From contig OY970182.1 of assembly GCA_963708095.1 (NCBI GenBank), positions 2,852,001-2,916,000 of the forward strand: a stretch of 64,000 bases of DNA, in the 5' to 3' direction. The first letter of the stretch is position 1. Every line of letters starts with the position of its first letter. The stretch comes from JAJZVS01 sp963708095. GTDB taxonomy: Bacteria; Pseudomonadota; Alphaproteobacteria; Acetobacterales; Acetobacteraceae. Shown one piece after another: positions 28,617 through 37,687 of the stretch. The notes beneath the pieces were generated by a model. The model saw only the letters and a program-made list of their open reading frames with translations, did not search any database and was not told where the DNA came from. Position numbers and translations under genes: made by a program.

Positions 28617-29699
28617 ATGACCGCATCCCCGACCGAACCTCGCCACGCGCCGTGCCTGCCCCGGCGTGCACCGTTCCGCTCGTTGCTCGTGCTTGCCCTG
28701 CTGGCGGCCACGGCCGGCCCGGCAGCGGCCCGCGAACTGACCCTGGCGGTCCGCTCGCCGGCGAGGCTGGCCGCGGTGCAAAGAACCTTTGTCGTCCCGT
28801 TCCAGGCCGCCACTGGCATCCCCGTACTGGCGCAAAGCTGGCCCGGCGGAATGCCGGCGCTCACCACCGGGCTCGCCGGCAAGGATCCGGCCTGGGATCT
28901 CGTGGAGGTGGACGGCGTCGAACTGCTCGACGGCTGCGACAAGGGGCTGTTCGCGAAGCTCGATCCGAACCAGATCGGCGGCACGGCGCACTACCTGCCG
29001 ATGGCCGTCTCCCCCTGCGGCATCGGCGCGACCGTGGCCAGCACTGCGCTCGCCTGGGACCGCGACAAATTCCCCGGCACGCCGGACTGGGCCGATTTCT
29101 GGGACGAGGCGAAATACCCCGGCAAGCGCGGCCTGCGCCAGGGCGTGCGCGGCAACCTGGAAATCGCGCTGATGGCGGACGGGGTGGCGCCGGGCGACGT
29201 GTACAAGGTGCTCTCCACGCCGGCCGGCGTGGACCGTGCGTTCCGCAAGCTCGACCAATTGCGCCCCTATATCGTGTGGTGGAAGACGCCGGCCGAGGCG
29301 GCGCAGATTCTCGCCTCCGGCGGAGTGCTGATGACCAGCGCGCCGTCGGCGGCGATCAGCCTCGCGGCGCGCACCACGCACCGCAATTTCGGCCTCGTCT
29401 GGTCTGGCAGCCTGTATGACGTGCTGAGCTGGGCGGTGGCGAAGACCAGCCCGAACCAGGCGGCGGCGCTGCAGTTCCTCTATTTCGTCGGGACGCCCGC
29501 GATCGAGGGCCAGCTCACCGCCCACTTCGCCGAGGGCGGCCTGGCGGTCGGCGCCAACGACGACCTGCCGCCGGCCATCGCTGCTGCCTCCCCCACCACG
29601 CCGGCCCACCTCAAGGCTGCGCTACGGATCGACGACGCGTTCTGGCGCGCCAACCTGGCAAAGCTGCGGCAACGATTCGATGCCTGGCTCGCGCACTGA
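28617..29699 (+). CDS. PotD-like ABC transporter substrate-binding protein
   Basis: A 360-residue periplasmic binding protein of the extracellular solute-binding family 1/8 type. A signal peptide (hydrophobic SLLVLALLAATAGPAAA) is followed by LTLAVRSPARLAAVQRTFV. The typical PotD path FWDEAKYPGKRGLRQG, WWKTPAEAAQILASGGVLM and VAKTSPNQAAALQFLYF is present. No permease or ATPase gene lies nearby, so it is an orphan component. The ligand (polyamine or other) is not determinable. Confidence 0.85.
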   Translation: MTASPTEPRHAPCLPRRAPFRSLLVLALLAATAGPAAARELTLAVRSPARLAAVQRTFVVPFQAATGIPVLAQSWPGGMPALTTGLAGKDPAWDLVEVDGVELLDGCDKGLFAKLDPNQIGGTAHYLPMAVSPCGIGATVASTALAWDRDKFPGTPDWADFWDEAKYPGKRGLRQGVRGNLEIALMADGVAPGDVYKVLSTPAGVDRAFRKLDQLRPYIVWWKTPAEAAQILASGGVLMTSAPSAAISLAARTTHRNFGLVWSGSLYDVLSWAVAKTSPNQAAALQFLYFVGTPAIEGQLTAHFAEGGLAVGANDDLPPAIAAASPTTPAHLKAALRIDDAFWRANLAKLRQRFDAWLAH

Positions 29700-29707
29700 A
29701 CCAGACA

Positions 29708-29813
29708 CTCCCTTCCCCATTGCGGGGGAGGGGCGGGGTGGGGAGTGCGCGCTGCACCGAGTTTTGCAGGGCGCACTCCCTACCCTGATCCTCCCCCGCA
29801 GGGGGGAAGGGAG
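29708..29813. repeat. Long imperfect inverted repeat
   Basis: A 43-bp arm (29708-29750) is mirrored at 29771-29813 with few mismatches. Each arm has its own small hairpin (TTCCCC...GGGGGA type). It fills the space between the binding-protein stop and the Mla operon leader. It could act as a bidirectional terminator or RNA-processing site, and it looks like one of the palindromic intergenic repeats common in such genomes. Confidence 0.65.
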
Positions 29814-29876
29814 AAATGTTGTCCACGCACGCACCCGTGCACAAACTGCCCGGGCAGCGCGCTCCGGCACGGCGGC

Positions 29877-31001
29877 ATGAACGCAACTCCGCCTGCCGAG
29901 CTGACCCCCGCCGAGCTGACGACGCAGGCGAGCGCCGAGGGAACTGTGCTTGCCTTCTCCGGCCGACTGGACGCCGCCGGCGCGGCGCGGCTCTGGCGGC
30001 CGACCCTGCGCGCCGCCCGCGCGGCCGGCGCCGGCCCGCTCGGGTTCGACCTGCACGCGCTGAGCGGGATCGACATGCTCGGCGCCACCCTGCTCGCCGC
30101 GGCCGAGGCCGCACACGGCAGCCCGGCCGCGATCACCGGCGCCGACGCGAGAACCAGCACCTTACTCGCCCGCGCCCGCACCGCCGGCACGCAGCCCAAG
30201 GCCGTACCGCGGCCGCCGCGCATCACCGTGCGACAGATGCTCGCCGCCGGCTACGGCGTCGTCGCCGGCGCCCTCGCCTTCCTGGGCGAAGCTGTGATCG
30301 CCGTCATCCGCCTGCCCGCCCGGTGGCGGATGTTCCGCCTGGGCGACGTGCTGCGCGAGGCCGACCAGGCGGGCTTCCGCGCCCTGCCACTGGTGCTGCT
30401 GCTCGGCTACCTGATCGGGCTGATCCTCGCCTTCCAGTCTTCCATCCCGATGCGCCAGTTCGGTGCCGACCTGTTCGTCGCCAACCTGGTTTCCATCAGC
30501 CTGTTGCGCGAACTGGGCCCGCTGCTCGCCGCGGTGATCCTTGCCGGGCGCACCGGATCGGCCTTCGCCGCCGAGATCGGCACGATGAAAGTGAACCAGG
30601 AGATCGATGCGCTGGTCGTAATGGGGATCGATCCCATGACCCTGCTCGTGCTGCCGCGCATGCTCGCCGCCCTGCTGGTGATGCCGGTGCTGACCCTGCT
30701 GCTCGACTTCGCCGGGCTGCTCGGCATGACCACGGTGATGACCGGGTTCGGCTACTCCCTGCCGGCGATCCAGGCGCAGGTGCAGTCCGCCGCCAGCGTG
30801 CACGACCTCATGGGCGGTCTGGCAAAGGCGGCGGTGTTCGGTGCCGCGGTGGCAGCGATCGGCTGCCGCTCCGGGCTCGGCACCGGGATCGGGCCGCGCG
30901 CGGTCGGTTTCTCCGCCACAGCCGCAGTGGTGGGCGGCATCGTCGCAACTATCGTGATCGACGGGCTGTTCGCCGTGCTGTTCTACCGGTTGGGCCTGTG
31001 A
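29877..31001 (+). CDS. mlaE: STAS-MlaE fusion: lipid ABC transporter permease
   Basis: A 374-residue protein. Residues about 10-105 form a STAS-like domain (GTVLAFSGRLDAAGA ... DLHALSGIDMLGATLL) corresponding to the separate MlaB of enterobacteria. Residues about 115-374 are an MlaE/YrbE permease with the FQSSIPMRQFGADLFVANLV, RELGPLLAAVILAGRTGSAF and MKVNQEIDALVVMGIDPM hallmarks. Together with the next two genes it forms an inner-membrane complex that moves phospholipids between membranes. The ATG at 29877 gives a sensible STAS start. It overlaps mlaF. Confidence 0.93.
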   Translation: MNATPPAELTPAELTTQASAEGTVLAFSGRLDAAGAARLWRPTLRAARAAGAGPLGFDLHALSGIDMLGATLLAAAEAAHGSPAAITGADARTSTLLARARTAGTQPKAVPRPPRITVRQMLAAGYGVVAGALAFLGEAVIAVIRLPARWRMFRLGDVLREADQAGFRALPLVLLLGYLIGLILAFQSSIPMRQFGADLFVANLVSISLLRELGPLLAAVILAGRTGSAFAAEIGTMKVNQEIDALVVMGIDPMTLLVLPRMLAALLVMPVLTLLLDFAGLLGMTTVMTGFGYSLPAIQAQVQSAASVHDLMGGLAKAAVFGAAVAAIGCRSGLGTGIGPRAVGFSATAAVVGGIVATIVIDGLFAVLFYRLGL

Positions 31002-31789
31002 CCGAGGCCCCGCCGCTGCTGCAGGCGATCGGGCTGGCGCAGCGCTTCGGCGCACGCGCCATCTACCGCGACGTCTCCTTCAGTGTCGCTCCGGGCGAGG
31101 TGTTCGCCATCCTGGGCGGCTCCGGCTCCGGCAAGTCGACCGTGCTGCGCCAGGCGGTCGGGCTGCTTACTCCCACCGCGGGCAGTATCGAGATCGCCGG
31201 CCACATGATCACCGGCAGGACGGGCCTGGAAGGACGGCGCGCAGCGCGGCGGCTGATCGGGGTCATGTTCCAGGCGGGTGCGCTGTTCGGCTCGCTCTCT
31301 TTGCTCGGCAACGTCACCCTGCCGCTGGAGATATTCACCGACCTGCCGGCGGAGGCGCGCGACGCCGTGGCGCGGGTGAAGTTGGGCCAGGTGGGGCTTG
31401 CCGACGCCGCGGCGCTGTTTCCGGCCGAGATTTCGGGCGGCATGGCCAAGCGGGCGGCGATCGCTCGGGCGATGGCGCTCGACCCACCCTTGCTGTTTCT
31501 CGACGAACCCTCTGCCGGCCTGGATCCGATTACCTCGGCCGAGCTCGACCGGCTGATCCTCGACCTGCGTGACGACCTCGGCACCACCTTCGTCGTGGTG
31601 ACGCACGAGCTGGCCTCGATCATGGCGATCGCCGATCGTTGCCTGATGCTCGACCGCAACGCCTATCCCGACGCAGGCGGGGTGATCGCGATCGGCGATC
31701 CGCGCGTGCTGGCGGCGGAGAGCACGCACCCGGTGGTGCGCGCGTTCTTCCGCCGCACCTTGATGCCGGCAACGGCGGGAGAGCCATGA
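30998..31789 (+). CDS. mlaF: Lipid ABC transporter ATP-binding protein MlaF
   Basis: A 263-residue ATPase with Walker A GGSGSGKS (40-47), signature ISGGMAKRAAIARAM (the SGGM variant of Mla/Mce ATPases), Walker B LLFLDEPSAGLDP and the switch His in VVVTHEL. The start is GTG at 30998, overlapping the mlaE stop as GTGA. The C-terminal stretch STHPVVRAFFRRT matches MlaF, where this tail contacts the partner ATPase. Confidence 0.93.
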   Translation: MTEAPPLLQAIGLAQRFGARAIYRDVSFSVAPGEVFAILGGSGSGKSTVLRQAVGLLTPTAGSIEIAGHMITGRTGLEGRRAARRLIGVMFQAGALFGSLSLLGNVTLPLEIFTDLPAEARDAVARVKLGQVGLADAAALFPAEISGGMAKRAAIARAMALDPPLLFLDEPSAGLDPITSAELDRLILDLRDDLGTTFVVVTHELASIMAIADRCLMLDRNAYPDAGGVIAIGDPRVLAAESTHPVVRAFFRRTLMPATAGEP

Positions 31790-32802
31790 TGGACGGAAGC
31801 GGCGTCTTCCTGCGCGTCGGCGCATTGATCGTACTCGGTCTCGGGCTGCTGCTCGGGATCGTCTGGTTCCTCGGCGGCCAGCGGTTCGGCCACGGCGACG
31901 TGTTCGAGAGCTATTTCCACGAATCCGTGCAGGGGCTGGAAGTGGGAGCCCCGGTGAAATACCGCGGAGTCACCGTGGGCCGGGTGACGGCGGTCGGGTT
32001 GGTCAGCGCCGAATATGGCCACTCGGCCGCCGATATCGACAGCAGCGCCTATCGTCAGGTGTTCGTGCGCTACCTGGTGGACGTGGCGAAGATCGGGCCG
32101 ATGCCGAAGCTCTCGACGGCGATCCGCCTTGGGCTTCGGGCGCGCATCGTCTCGCAGGTGCTGACCGGCGTCGGCTTTATCGAACTCGATTTCTCCAATC
32201 CGATGCTGTACCCGGCGGTGGCGCCGCCCTGGCGGCCGCAGGCGGAGTATATTCCCTCGATCCCGAGCACCTTCACCCAGGTGCAGGACGCGGCGCAGGC
32301 GCTGCTCGCGAAACTCGACAAGATCGACCTCGACCGGCTGTCGCGCTCGTTGCAGGGGGTAATCGATACGCTGGACGACGACCTCACCTCCGGCGACATC
32401 CACAAGACCCTGGGCGACGCGCAGGCGTTGCTGGTAACGACTCGAAGCGCCGTGCAGAAGGCCGACCTGCCCGGCCTGTCGGCCGAGTTGCGACAGACCG
32501 CGGTGGCGCTGCAATCGGTGGCGAGGAATCCGGCGCTGGCGCGGACGCTCACCAACAGCGCCGCGGCGAGTGGGCGGCTGATCAGCCTCACCCGACAAAT
32601 GAGCGCACTGGCCGTCAACCTGCAGACCGCGGTCGAGACCGGCACCGAGAGCGCACGCGCCCTCGATGCGAGGCTCGCCCCGATCCTGCGCGACCTGCGC
32701 GGGACTGCGGCCAACCTGCGCGCCACCACCGACAGCCTGCGGCAGTATCCGGCCCAACTGCTGACCGGTCCGCCGCCGCCCGAGCGCGGCCTGGGGCGCT
32801 GA
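31786..32802 (+). CDS. mlaD: MCE-domain lipid-binding protein MlaD
   Basis: A 338-residue protein with one N-terminal membrane helix (VGALIVLGLGLLLGIVWFL). An MCE domain follows (SVQGLEVGAPVKYRGVTVGRV ... IRLGLRARIVSQVLTGVGFIELDF). The helical C-terminal part is longer than in E. coli MlaD and ends in a Pro-rich tail. The hydrophobic pore is formed by oligomers in the periplasm. Start ATG 31786 overlaps the mlaF stop; 31789 is a second possible ATG. No mlaC or mlaA follows in the window. Confidence 0.9.
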   Translation: MMDGSGVFLRVGALIVLGLGLLLGIVWFLGGQRFGHGDVFESYFHESVQGLEVGAPVKYRGVTVGRVTAVGLVSAEYGHSAADIDSSAYRQVFVRYLVDVAKIGPMPKLSTAIRLGLRARIVSQVLTGVGFIELDFSNPMLYPAVAPPWRPQAEYIPSIPSTFTQVQDAAQALLAKLDKIDLDRLSRSLQGVIDTLDDDLTSGDIHKTLGDAQALLVTTRSAVQKADLPGLSAELRQTAVALQSVARNPALARTLTNSAAASGRLISLTRQMSALAVNLQTAVETGTESARALDARLAPILRDLRGTAANLRATTDSLRQYPAQLLTGPPPPERGLGR

Positions 32803-32869
32803 GCGCGATCGCCGCCGAGATGGCCGTCCGTCGAGGAAGCAAGCCAGGGGCAAAGCTCCATACGCGTTC

Positions 32870-33177
32870 ATGGCACTTGACCCGACGCGAATCGGTACGG
32901 TGCCAGGGGCAGATGCAGCACACGGCATCTCTCCCGGCCAACCAGCATTGCGACCTCCTTGGCCGGCTCCCCCCGATCTCGATCTCGACGCGCTTGCCGT
33001 TCAGACCAAGGCGATCAAGCGCAAGCGCAAGATCGGCAGCGGCACCGCGCTGCTGCGGCTGGCGCTGGCGCGTGGTCCCGGCGGCCTGTCGCTCAGCGCG
33101 ACGGCTGCGTGGGCCACGACGTTCCGCTTTCCCCGGTCTTGCTTGCGCGGCCTCCGGCCGTCTCCGGGCCGGTGTGA
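32870..33177 (+). pseudogene. Transposase N-terminal remnant (IS4-like)
   Basis: The frame contains DLDALAVQTKAIKRKRKIGS, then GTALLRLALARGPGGLSLSA and TAAWA. This is the start pattern of a transposase family whose members begin with a (D/L)LDALA...RKR.I.S...LLRLAL..GPGG.SL motif. A shift to another frame continues with VPLSPVLLARPPA. The rest of the gene, including any DDE motif, is missing. It lies between the mlaD stop and the convergent cfa gene. Confidence 0.6.
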
Positions 33178-33191
33178 CCGCGCCCCCCGTC

Positions 33192-34436
33192 CTACGCCGA
33201 CACGCGCCGGTCGCGGGGGATGCTGGTTTCGGCGGCGGCGATGTAGTCACGAGTGAGAGGGACGGCGTCCTGGCGGTGGGCGAGCTGGATCTGGAATACC
33301 ATCATGTTTTCTTTTCGGAACGACAATTCGGATCCGGCCAGGTAGAATTCAAACATCCGGCAGAACCGTTCATCGTAGAGGGAGGCGATGGTGTCGCGGT
33401 TGGCGGCGAAGCGGCGGCGCCAGTGGCGCAGGGTTTCGGCGTACTGCAGCCGCAGGATTTCGATGTCGGTGAGTAGCAGGCCGGAGCGTTCGCTGGCGGC
33501 CAGGGTTTCTGATACGGCCGGGCAGTAGCCGCCGGGGAAGATGTATTTGGCGAGCCAGGGGTTGGTGCTGCCGGGGCCTTCGTTGCGGCCGATTGCGTGC
33601 AGCAGGGCGACGCCGTCGGGGTTCAGGCAGCGCGACATAGTTTCGAAGAAGGTGCGGTAGTGGTCGACGCCGACGTGCTCGAACATACCTATGGAAACGA
33701 TCCGGTCGAAGCGGCCGGCAACTGCGCGGTAGTCCATCAGCTCGAACGTCACTCGGTCCGCCAATCCGGCGGCGGCGGTGCGGGCGCGGGCCTCGTTCAG
33801 TTGCTCGACCGAAAGGGTGATGCCGAGGACTTTGGCCCCGTAGTCCTGCGCCAGGGTGATAGCCATGCCGCCCCAGCCGCAGCCGATGTCCAGCACTGAC
33901 AGATCGGGGCGGTCGAGGCACAGCTTGGCGGCGATATGACGCTTCTTCGCCGCCTGGGCGGCTTCCAGCGTTTCGTTGCCGGTCGGGAAGTAGGCGCAGG
34001 AGTATTGTCGGTCGCGGTCCAGGAACAGGCTGTAGAGACGTCCGTTCAGATCGTAATGATGCGCGACGTTGCGCTGTGCGCGCCCAACCGGGTTGAACTG
34101 GTCGAACCGCCGGCGTGCCCGGCGCAAGGTCGCGTTCAGCCGGGCGAGGGGATGGCTGTCGCCATTGTCCATCAGATTGGTGATCAGCACCTCCAGCACG
34201 TCGTAGATCGGGCAGCCGAGCGGTTCCAGCCCACCGTCCATGTACGACTCCCCCACGCTCAGGGTGGGGTTCAGCACCAGGCGGCGCACGCTGCGAGCGT
34301 CGTTCAGCCGGATTGCCGCTTCCGGTCCGGAGCCAGGCGGACCGCCGAAGTCCTGCGTGCTGCCGTCGGGCCACTGCACCCGCAGCCGGCCGTGGATGAC
34401 GAACCGCTTCAGCATTGCTGCGCATGCTGCCTGCAT
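33192..34436 (-). CDS. cfa: Cyclopropane-fatty-acyl-phospholipid synthase family methyltransferase
   Basis: A 414-residue enzyme. The N-terminal domain is followed by AHHYDLNGRLYSLFLD and YSCAYFPTGNETLEAAQ, which are typical of Cfa. The SAM site is VLDIGCGWGGMAI, followed by GITLSVEQLNEAR and SIGMFEHVGVDHY. The C-terminal part has YIFPGGYCPAVSE. The reaction adds a methylene from SAM to unsaturated acyl chains of membrane phospholipids. ATG at 34436 has a GGGGGA Shine-Dalgarno at proper distance, so the upstream ATG (34469) is less likely. Confidence 0.93.
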   Translation of the reverse strand: MQAACAAMLKRFVIHGRLRVQWPDGSTQDFGGPPGSGPEAAIRLNDARSVRRLVLNPTLSVGESYMDGGLEPLGCPIYDVLEVLITNLMDNGDSHPLARLNATLRRARRRFDQFNPVGRAQRNVAHHYDLNGRLYSLFLDRDRQYSCAYFPTGNETLEAAQAAKKRHIAAKLCLDRPDLSVLDIGCGWGGMAITLAQDYGAKVLGITLSVEQLNEARARTAAAGLADRVTFELMDYRAVAGRFDRIVSIGMFEHVGVDHYRTFFETMSRCLNPDGVALLHAIGRNEGPGSTNPWLAKYIFPGGYCPAVSETLAASERSGLLLTDIEILRLQYAETLRHWRRRFAANRDTIASLYDERFCRMFEFYLAGSELSFRKENMMVFQIQLAHRQDAVPLTRDYIAAAETSIPRDRRVSA

Positions 34437-34512
34437 CGTTCTATCCCCCGTTTCTTTCCGGCACCTCACCAGCCGATCATCGCGCGGTCATGTGGCCCCC
34501 GTCAAACCTGCG

Positions 34513-35838
34513 TCAAGCGGCGAAGCGGACCAGCCGGCCCTCGGGCGAGCCCAGCACTTCGTCCTCCCGCATCACGGTTCGGCCGCGCACGATCGTCGCA
34601 ACTGGCCAGCCGGTCACAGGAGTTCCGGCAAACGGGGTCCAGCCGCAGGGGGAGACGATCCAGCTCTCTTCGATACGGCGCCGGCGCTGCATGTCCACCA
34701 AAGTAAAATCAGCGTCATAGCCGGCGGCGAGCCGGCCTTTACCAACCGCGCCGTAGACCCGGGCGGGGCCGGCGCACATCAGATCGACCAGGCGCGGCAA
34801 CGACAGGCGGCCGGCGCTGATGTGGTTCAGCATCAATGGTACGATTGTCTGCACGCCGGTGAGTCCCGCGGCGCAGTCGGGCCAGGGCAGCGTTTTCTTT
34901 TCGCGTGCGTGCGGGGCATGGTCCGATCCGACCGTATCGACCGTACCGTCGGCGATCGCCGCCCAGGCTGCTTCGTAGTGGCGCCGGCCCCGGATCGGCG
35001 GGTTCATCACCGCGAAGCCGCCCAGAGTCTCGTAGGCTTCGGGGGCGATCTGGGTAAGGTGGTTGAGCAGCACCTCGCAGGTGGCGACGTCGCGGAAGTC
35101 CTTGAGGTAGGCGAGTTCCTCGGCGGTGGAGACGTGCAGGATATGCGCCGGGCGGCCGGTCACGCGGGCCAGCGCCATCAGCCGGCGGGTGCCGAGGAAG
35201 GCGGTTTCCTCGTCGCGCCAATCCATGTGCCGCGCGTAGGGCTCGCCGCGGTGGAATAGTGGCTTGCGGGCCTGCAGGCGGTATTCGTCCTCCGAGTGGT
35301 AGGCGATGCGGCGGCGACCGGCACGCATGACGCGTTCCAGGTGTTCGTCGTCCTCCACCAGCAGGTCGCCGGTGGAGCTGCCGGCGAAGACCTTGATCCC
35401 GCATACGCCGCGACCGGTCTCAAGCGCGGCGAGGGCGGGGATGTTGGTCTTGGTGCCGCCGACGTAGAGGCCGATGTCGCACCAGGAGGTGCGCTCGGCA
35501 TAGTCCTGCTTCCAGGCCAGGCGCTCGGTATCGGTGATCGAGGGGGCCGTGTTCGGCATGTCGAACACGGCGGCGAGGCCGCCCAGGATGGCCGCTTTGG
35601 TGCCGGTCGCGATCGTTTCCACCGCCGGGTCGCCGGGGTCACGCAGGTGCACGTGCGGGTCGATCAGGCCGGGCAGGACGTGCAGGTCGGCGGCGTCGAT
35701 GGTCGCGTCGGCGGTGGCGGCGGCGGGCACGCCGAGGGCCGCGATGCGGCCGTCGCGCACGCCGATATCGGTGGCCTCCATGCCCCAGGGGAGGACGGCG
35801 GTGCCGCCCCGGATCAGCAGGTCGTAGTGCTCGGGCAT
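34513..35838 (-). CDS. pyrC: Dihydroorotase (amidohydrolase superfamily)
   Basis: A 441-residue metal-dependent amidohydrolase. The HxH motif is in DPHVHLRDPG, the carboxylated Lys is in GIKVFAGSSTG, and metal His residues are in AYHSEDE and ILHVSTAEE. The catalytic Asp is in GSDHAPH. The gene name in annotations varies between pyrC and pyrX; the length fits class I dihydroorotases, but allantoinase-like family members are similar. It would close the carbamoyl-aspartate ring in pyrimidine synthesis. It is divergent from the aminotransferase gene, with the ATG at 35838 behind a GGAGG. Confidence 0.87.
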   Translation of the reverse strand: MPEHYDLLIRGGTAVLPWGMEATDIGVRDGRIAALGVPAAATADATIDAADLHVLPGLIDPHVHLRDPGDPAVETIATGTKAAILGGLAAVFDMPNTAPSITDTERLAWKQDYAERTSWCDIGLYVGGTKTNIPALAALETGRGVCGIKVFAGSSTGDLLVEDDEHLERVMRAGRRRIAYHSEDEYRLQARKPLFHRGEPYARHMDWRDEETAFLGTRRLMALARVTGRPAHILHVSTAEELAYLKDFRDVATCEVLLNHLTQIAPEAYETLGGFAVMNPPIRGRRHYEAAWAAIADGTVDTVGSDHAPHAREKKTLPWPDCAAGLTGVQTIVPLMLNHISAGRLSLPRLVDLMCAGPARVYGAVGKGRLAAGYDADFTLVDMQRRRRIEESWIVSPCGWTPFAGTPVTGWPVATIVRGRTVMREDEVLGSPEGRLVRFAA

Positions 35839-35938
35839 TGGGGGCGGCCTCCGGTTGGCTGTTCGACCCGTCATACAAATCCCCAGCGAGTCATGCCAGA
35901 TTGCCGGGTCACGACGGGAATCGGCGGAGGGAGCGAGC

Positions 35939-37105
35939 GTGGACGCGGCGGACGATCGCTGGGGCGCGGCGGTACGGGCGGAATGGACGCTCGATCCCGA
36001 TTTCGTCTCGATCAACCACGGCTCCTACGGCGCGACCCCGCGCGCGGTCCTGGCGGCGCAGGCGTCGTGGCGGGAGCGGATGGAGGCGCAGCCGGGGCGC
36101 TTCATGCGCGCAGAACTGCCCGGCGCGCTGCGCACCGCTGCCGCGCACCTGGCTGGCTTTCTCGGCGCCGCGGGCGAGGACGTCGCGTTCGTGGCCAACG
36201 CGACCGAGGGCTGCAACGCCGTCCTGCGCTCGTTCGACCTGGTGGCCGACGACGAAATCCTGGTGCTGAGCCACGGCTACGGCGCAGTCCGCAACACGGT
36301 GCGCCATGTCGCCGCCCGCGCCGGCGCACGGGTGGTCGAGGCCGCGGTGCCGTTCCCTCGTCCCGAACCGGCGGCGCTGGTTGCTGCCGTGGCGGCCGCG
36401 CTGAGCCCGCACACGCGGCTCGCGGTGCTCGACCACATCACTTCCCCCAGCGCGATCGTGCTGCCGCTGGTGGAGATCGTTGCCGCCTGCCGGGCGGCTG
36501 ACGTGGCGGTGCTGGTCGATGGCGCGCACGCGGCGGGGCAGGTGCCGCTCGATCTGCCGGCGCTCGGCGCCGACTGGTACGTCGGCAACTGCCACAAGTG
36601 GCTGTGCGCGCCGAAGGGGGCGGGGTTCCTGTGGGCAGCGCCGGCGCGCCAGGCAGGAGTGCACCCCGTGGTGATCTCGCACGGCTACGGCCAGGGCTTC
36701 ATCGCGGAGTTCGACTGGACCGGCACGCGCGATCCGACTGCCTTCCTTGCCGTGCCGGCGGCGCTCGACTTCTGCACCCGGCTGGGCGGCCCGGCGCTGG
36801 TCGCGCGCAACCGGACGCTGGCCGCGGCGGCGGGGGCGTGGCTCGCCGAACGTCTCGGCACCGAGGTCGGAACCGCGGGCTCCACCGCCGGCAGCATGGC
36901 GAGCGTGCGGCTGCCGCTGGCCGGGCCGGTCACACAGCCGCGGGTGGCCGCGCTCGCCGCGGCGCTGCTCGCCGCCGGCACCGACGCGCCGCCGCACTTG
37001 ATCGACGGCGCGGCGTGGCTGCGTCTGTCGGCGCACGCCTACAACACGATGGACGACTGCGCGCGTCTGGTCGACATCCTGGCCCGCGTCCTGCCCGCCG
37101 CCTGA
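35939..37105 (+). CDS. Class V aminotransferase family protein (isopenicillin N epimerase-like)
   Basis: A 388-residue PLP enzyme. The PLP Lys is in VGNCHKWLCAPKGAGFLW; other motifs are NHGSYGATPRAVL near the start, ATEGCNAVLRSF, LDHITSPSAIVLPL and DGAHAAGQVPLDL. The family includes isopenicillin N epimerase-like and cysteine desulfurase-like proteins; actual substrate is unknown. GTG 35939 has a GGAGG 8-10 nt upstream. Longer frames starting at 35855 would use a TTG and no binding site. Confidence 0.9.
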   Translation: MDAADDRWGAAVRAEWTLDPDFVSINHGSYGATPRAVLAAQASWRERMEAQPGRFMRAELPGALRTAAAHLAGFLGAAGEDVAFVANATEGCNAVLRSFDLVADDEILVLSHGYGAVRNTVRHVAARAGARVVEAAVPFPRPEPAALVAAVAAALSPHTRLAVLDHITSPSAIVLPLVEIVAACRAADVAVLVDGAHAAGQVPLDLPALGADWYVGNCHKWLCAPKGAGFLWAAPARQAGVHPVVISHGYGQGFIAEFDWTGTRDPTAFLAVPAALDFCTRLGGPALVARNRTLAAAAGAWLAERLGTEVGTAGSTAGSMASVRLPLAGPVTQPRVAALAAALLAAGTDAPPHLIDGAAWLRLSAHAYNTMDDCARLVDILARVLPAA

Positions 37106-37114
37106 GCTGCGCGG

Positions 37115-37576
37115 TCAGCGTGTGCGGTGCGGGCCGAGCCAACCCATCCGCGCGTCGGGTTCCGCATCGGTGCTGGGGAGGTAGGGCTTCACGTCGAGCA
37201 GCGGTGTGCTGTCCAGGCAATCGAGGTAGCGGACCAGCAACGTGTCCGGCCCGTCGAACCCGTCGAACGCGACCACCGAAAGCCCGATCGGGTTCGGCCG
37301 GGCCGGGGAGCGGGTGGCGAACACGCCGCGTTCCTCGGTATCGAAGGGTGGGGTGAACACGAGCTTTGGCGCCCGGCCGCGATGCAGCCAGTAGAGAAGG
37401 ATCAGGTGGCTGAACCCATCCAGGCTGCGCAGCCCGGGGGCAAACTCCGCCAGCAGCCGCACGCGGCAGACCGGGGGTGGGTCCGGCTGGCGGCCGTTGC
37501 GCGGGCAGGCGTCCAGGGTGTGGAACGGCGTCGTGATGGTCCCGATCGGGCACAGGGTGATGGCATCGTCGGTCAT
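37115..37576 (-). CDS. trmO: TrmO-type tRNA methyltransferase
   Basis: A 153-residue protein of the TsaA/YaeB family. Motifs: IGTITTPFHTLDACPRNGRQ, FSHLILLYWLH, FATRSPARPNPIGLSVV and LDSTPLLDVKPYLP, all diagnostic. E. coli TrmO N6-methylates ct6A at position 37 of tRNA-Thr. This copy is shorter than E. coli TrmO (235 aa), lacking the C-terminal extension, which is common in this family. Start: ATG 37576 is preferred over the adjacent ATG 37579 because of spacing to AAGGAG. It is convergent with the aminotransferase gene. Confidence 0.88.
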   Translation of the reverse strand: MTDDAITLCPIGTITTPFHTLDACPRNGRQPDPPPVCRVRLLAEFAPGLRSLDGFSHLILLYWLHRGRAPKLVFTPPFDTEERGVFATRSPARPNPIGLSVVAFDGFDGPDTLLVRYLDCLDSTPLLDVKPYLPSTDAEPDARMGWLGPHRTR

Positions 37577-37687
37577 CATGGCTCCTTCCGCTGCGACGCC
37601 AGCAAACGGGTGCGGCGTCGGCCCCGGTGTGACAACACGCGCCGTCCTGCCTAGCATCGGCGCGACCCCGCAGGAAGGAACCTCGCC

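Noticed and set aside
29816..31001. Alternative frame overlapping mlaE, upstream of mlaF
   Set aside because: Only the part after the GTG at 30998 is ATPase-like; the earlier part is Arg/Pro-rich shadow sequence of mlaE.
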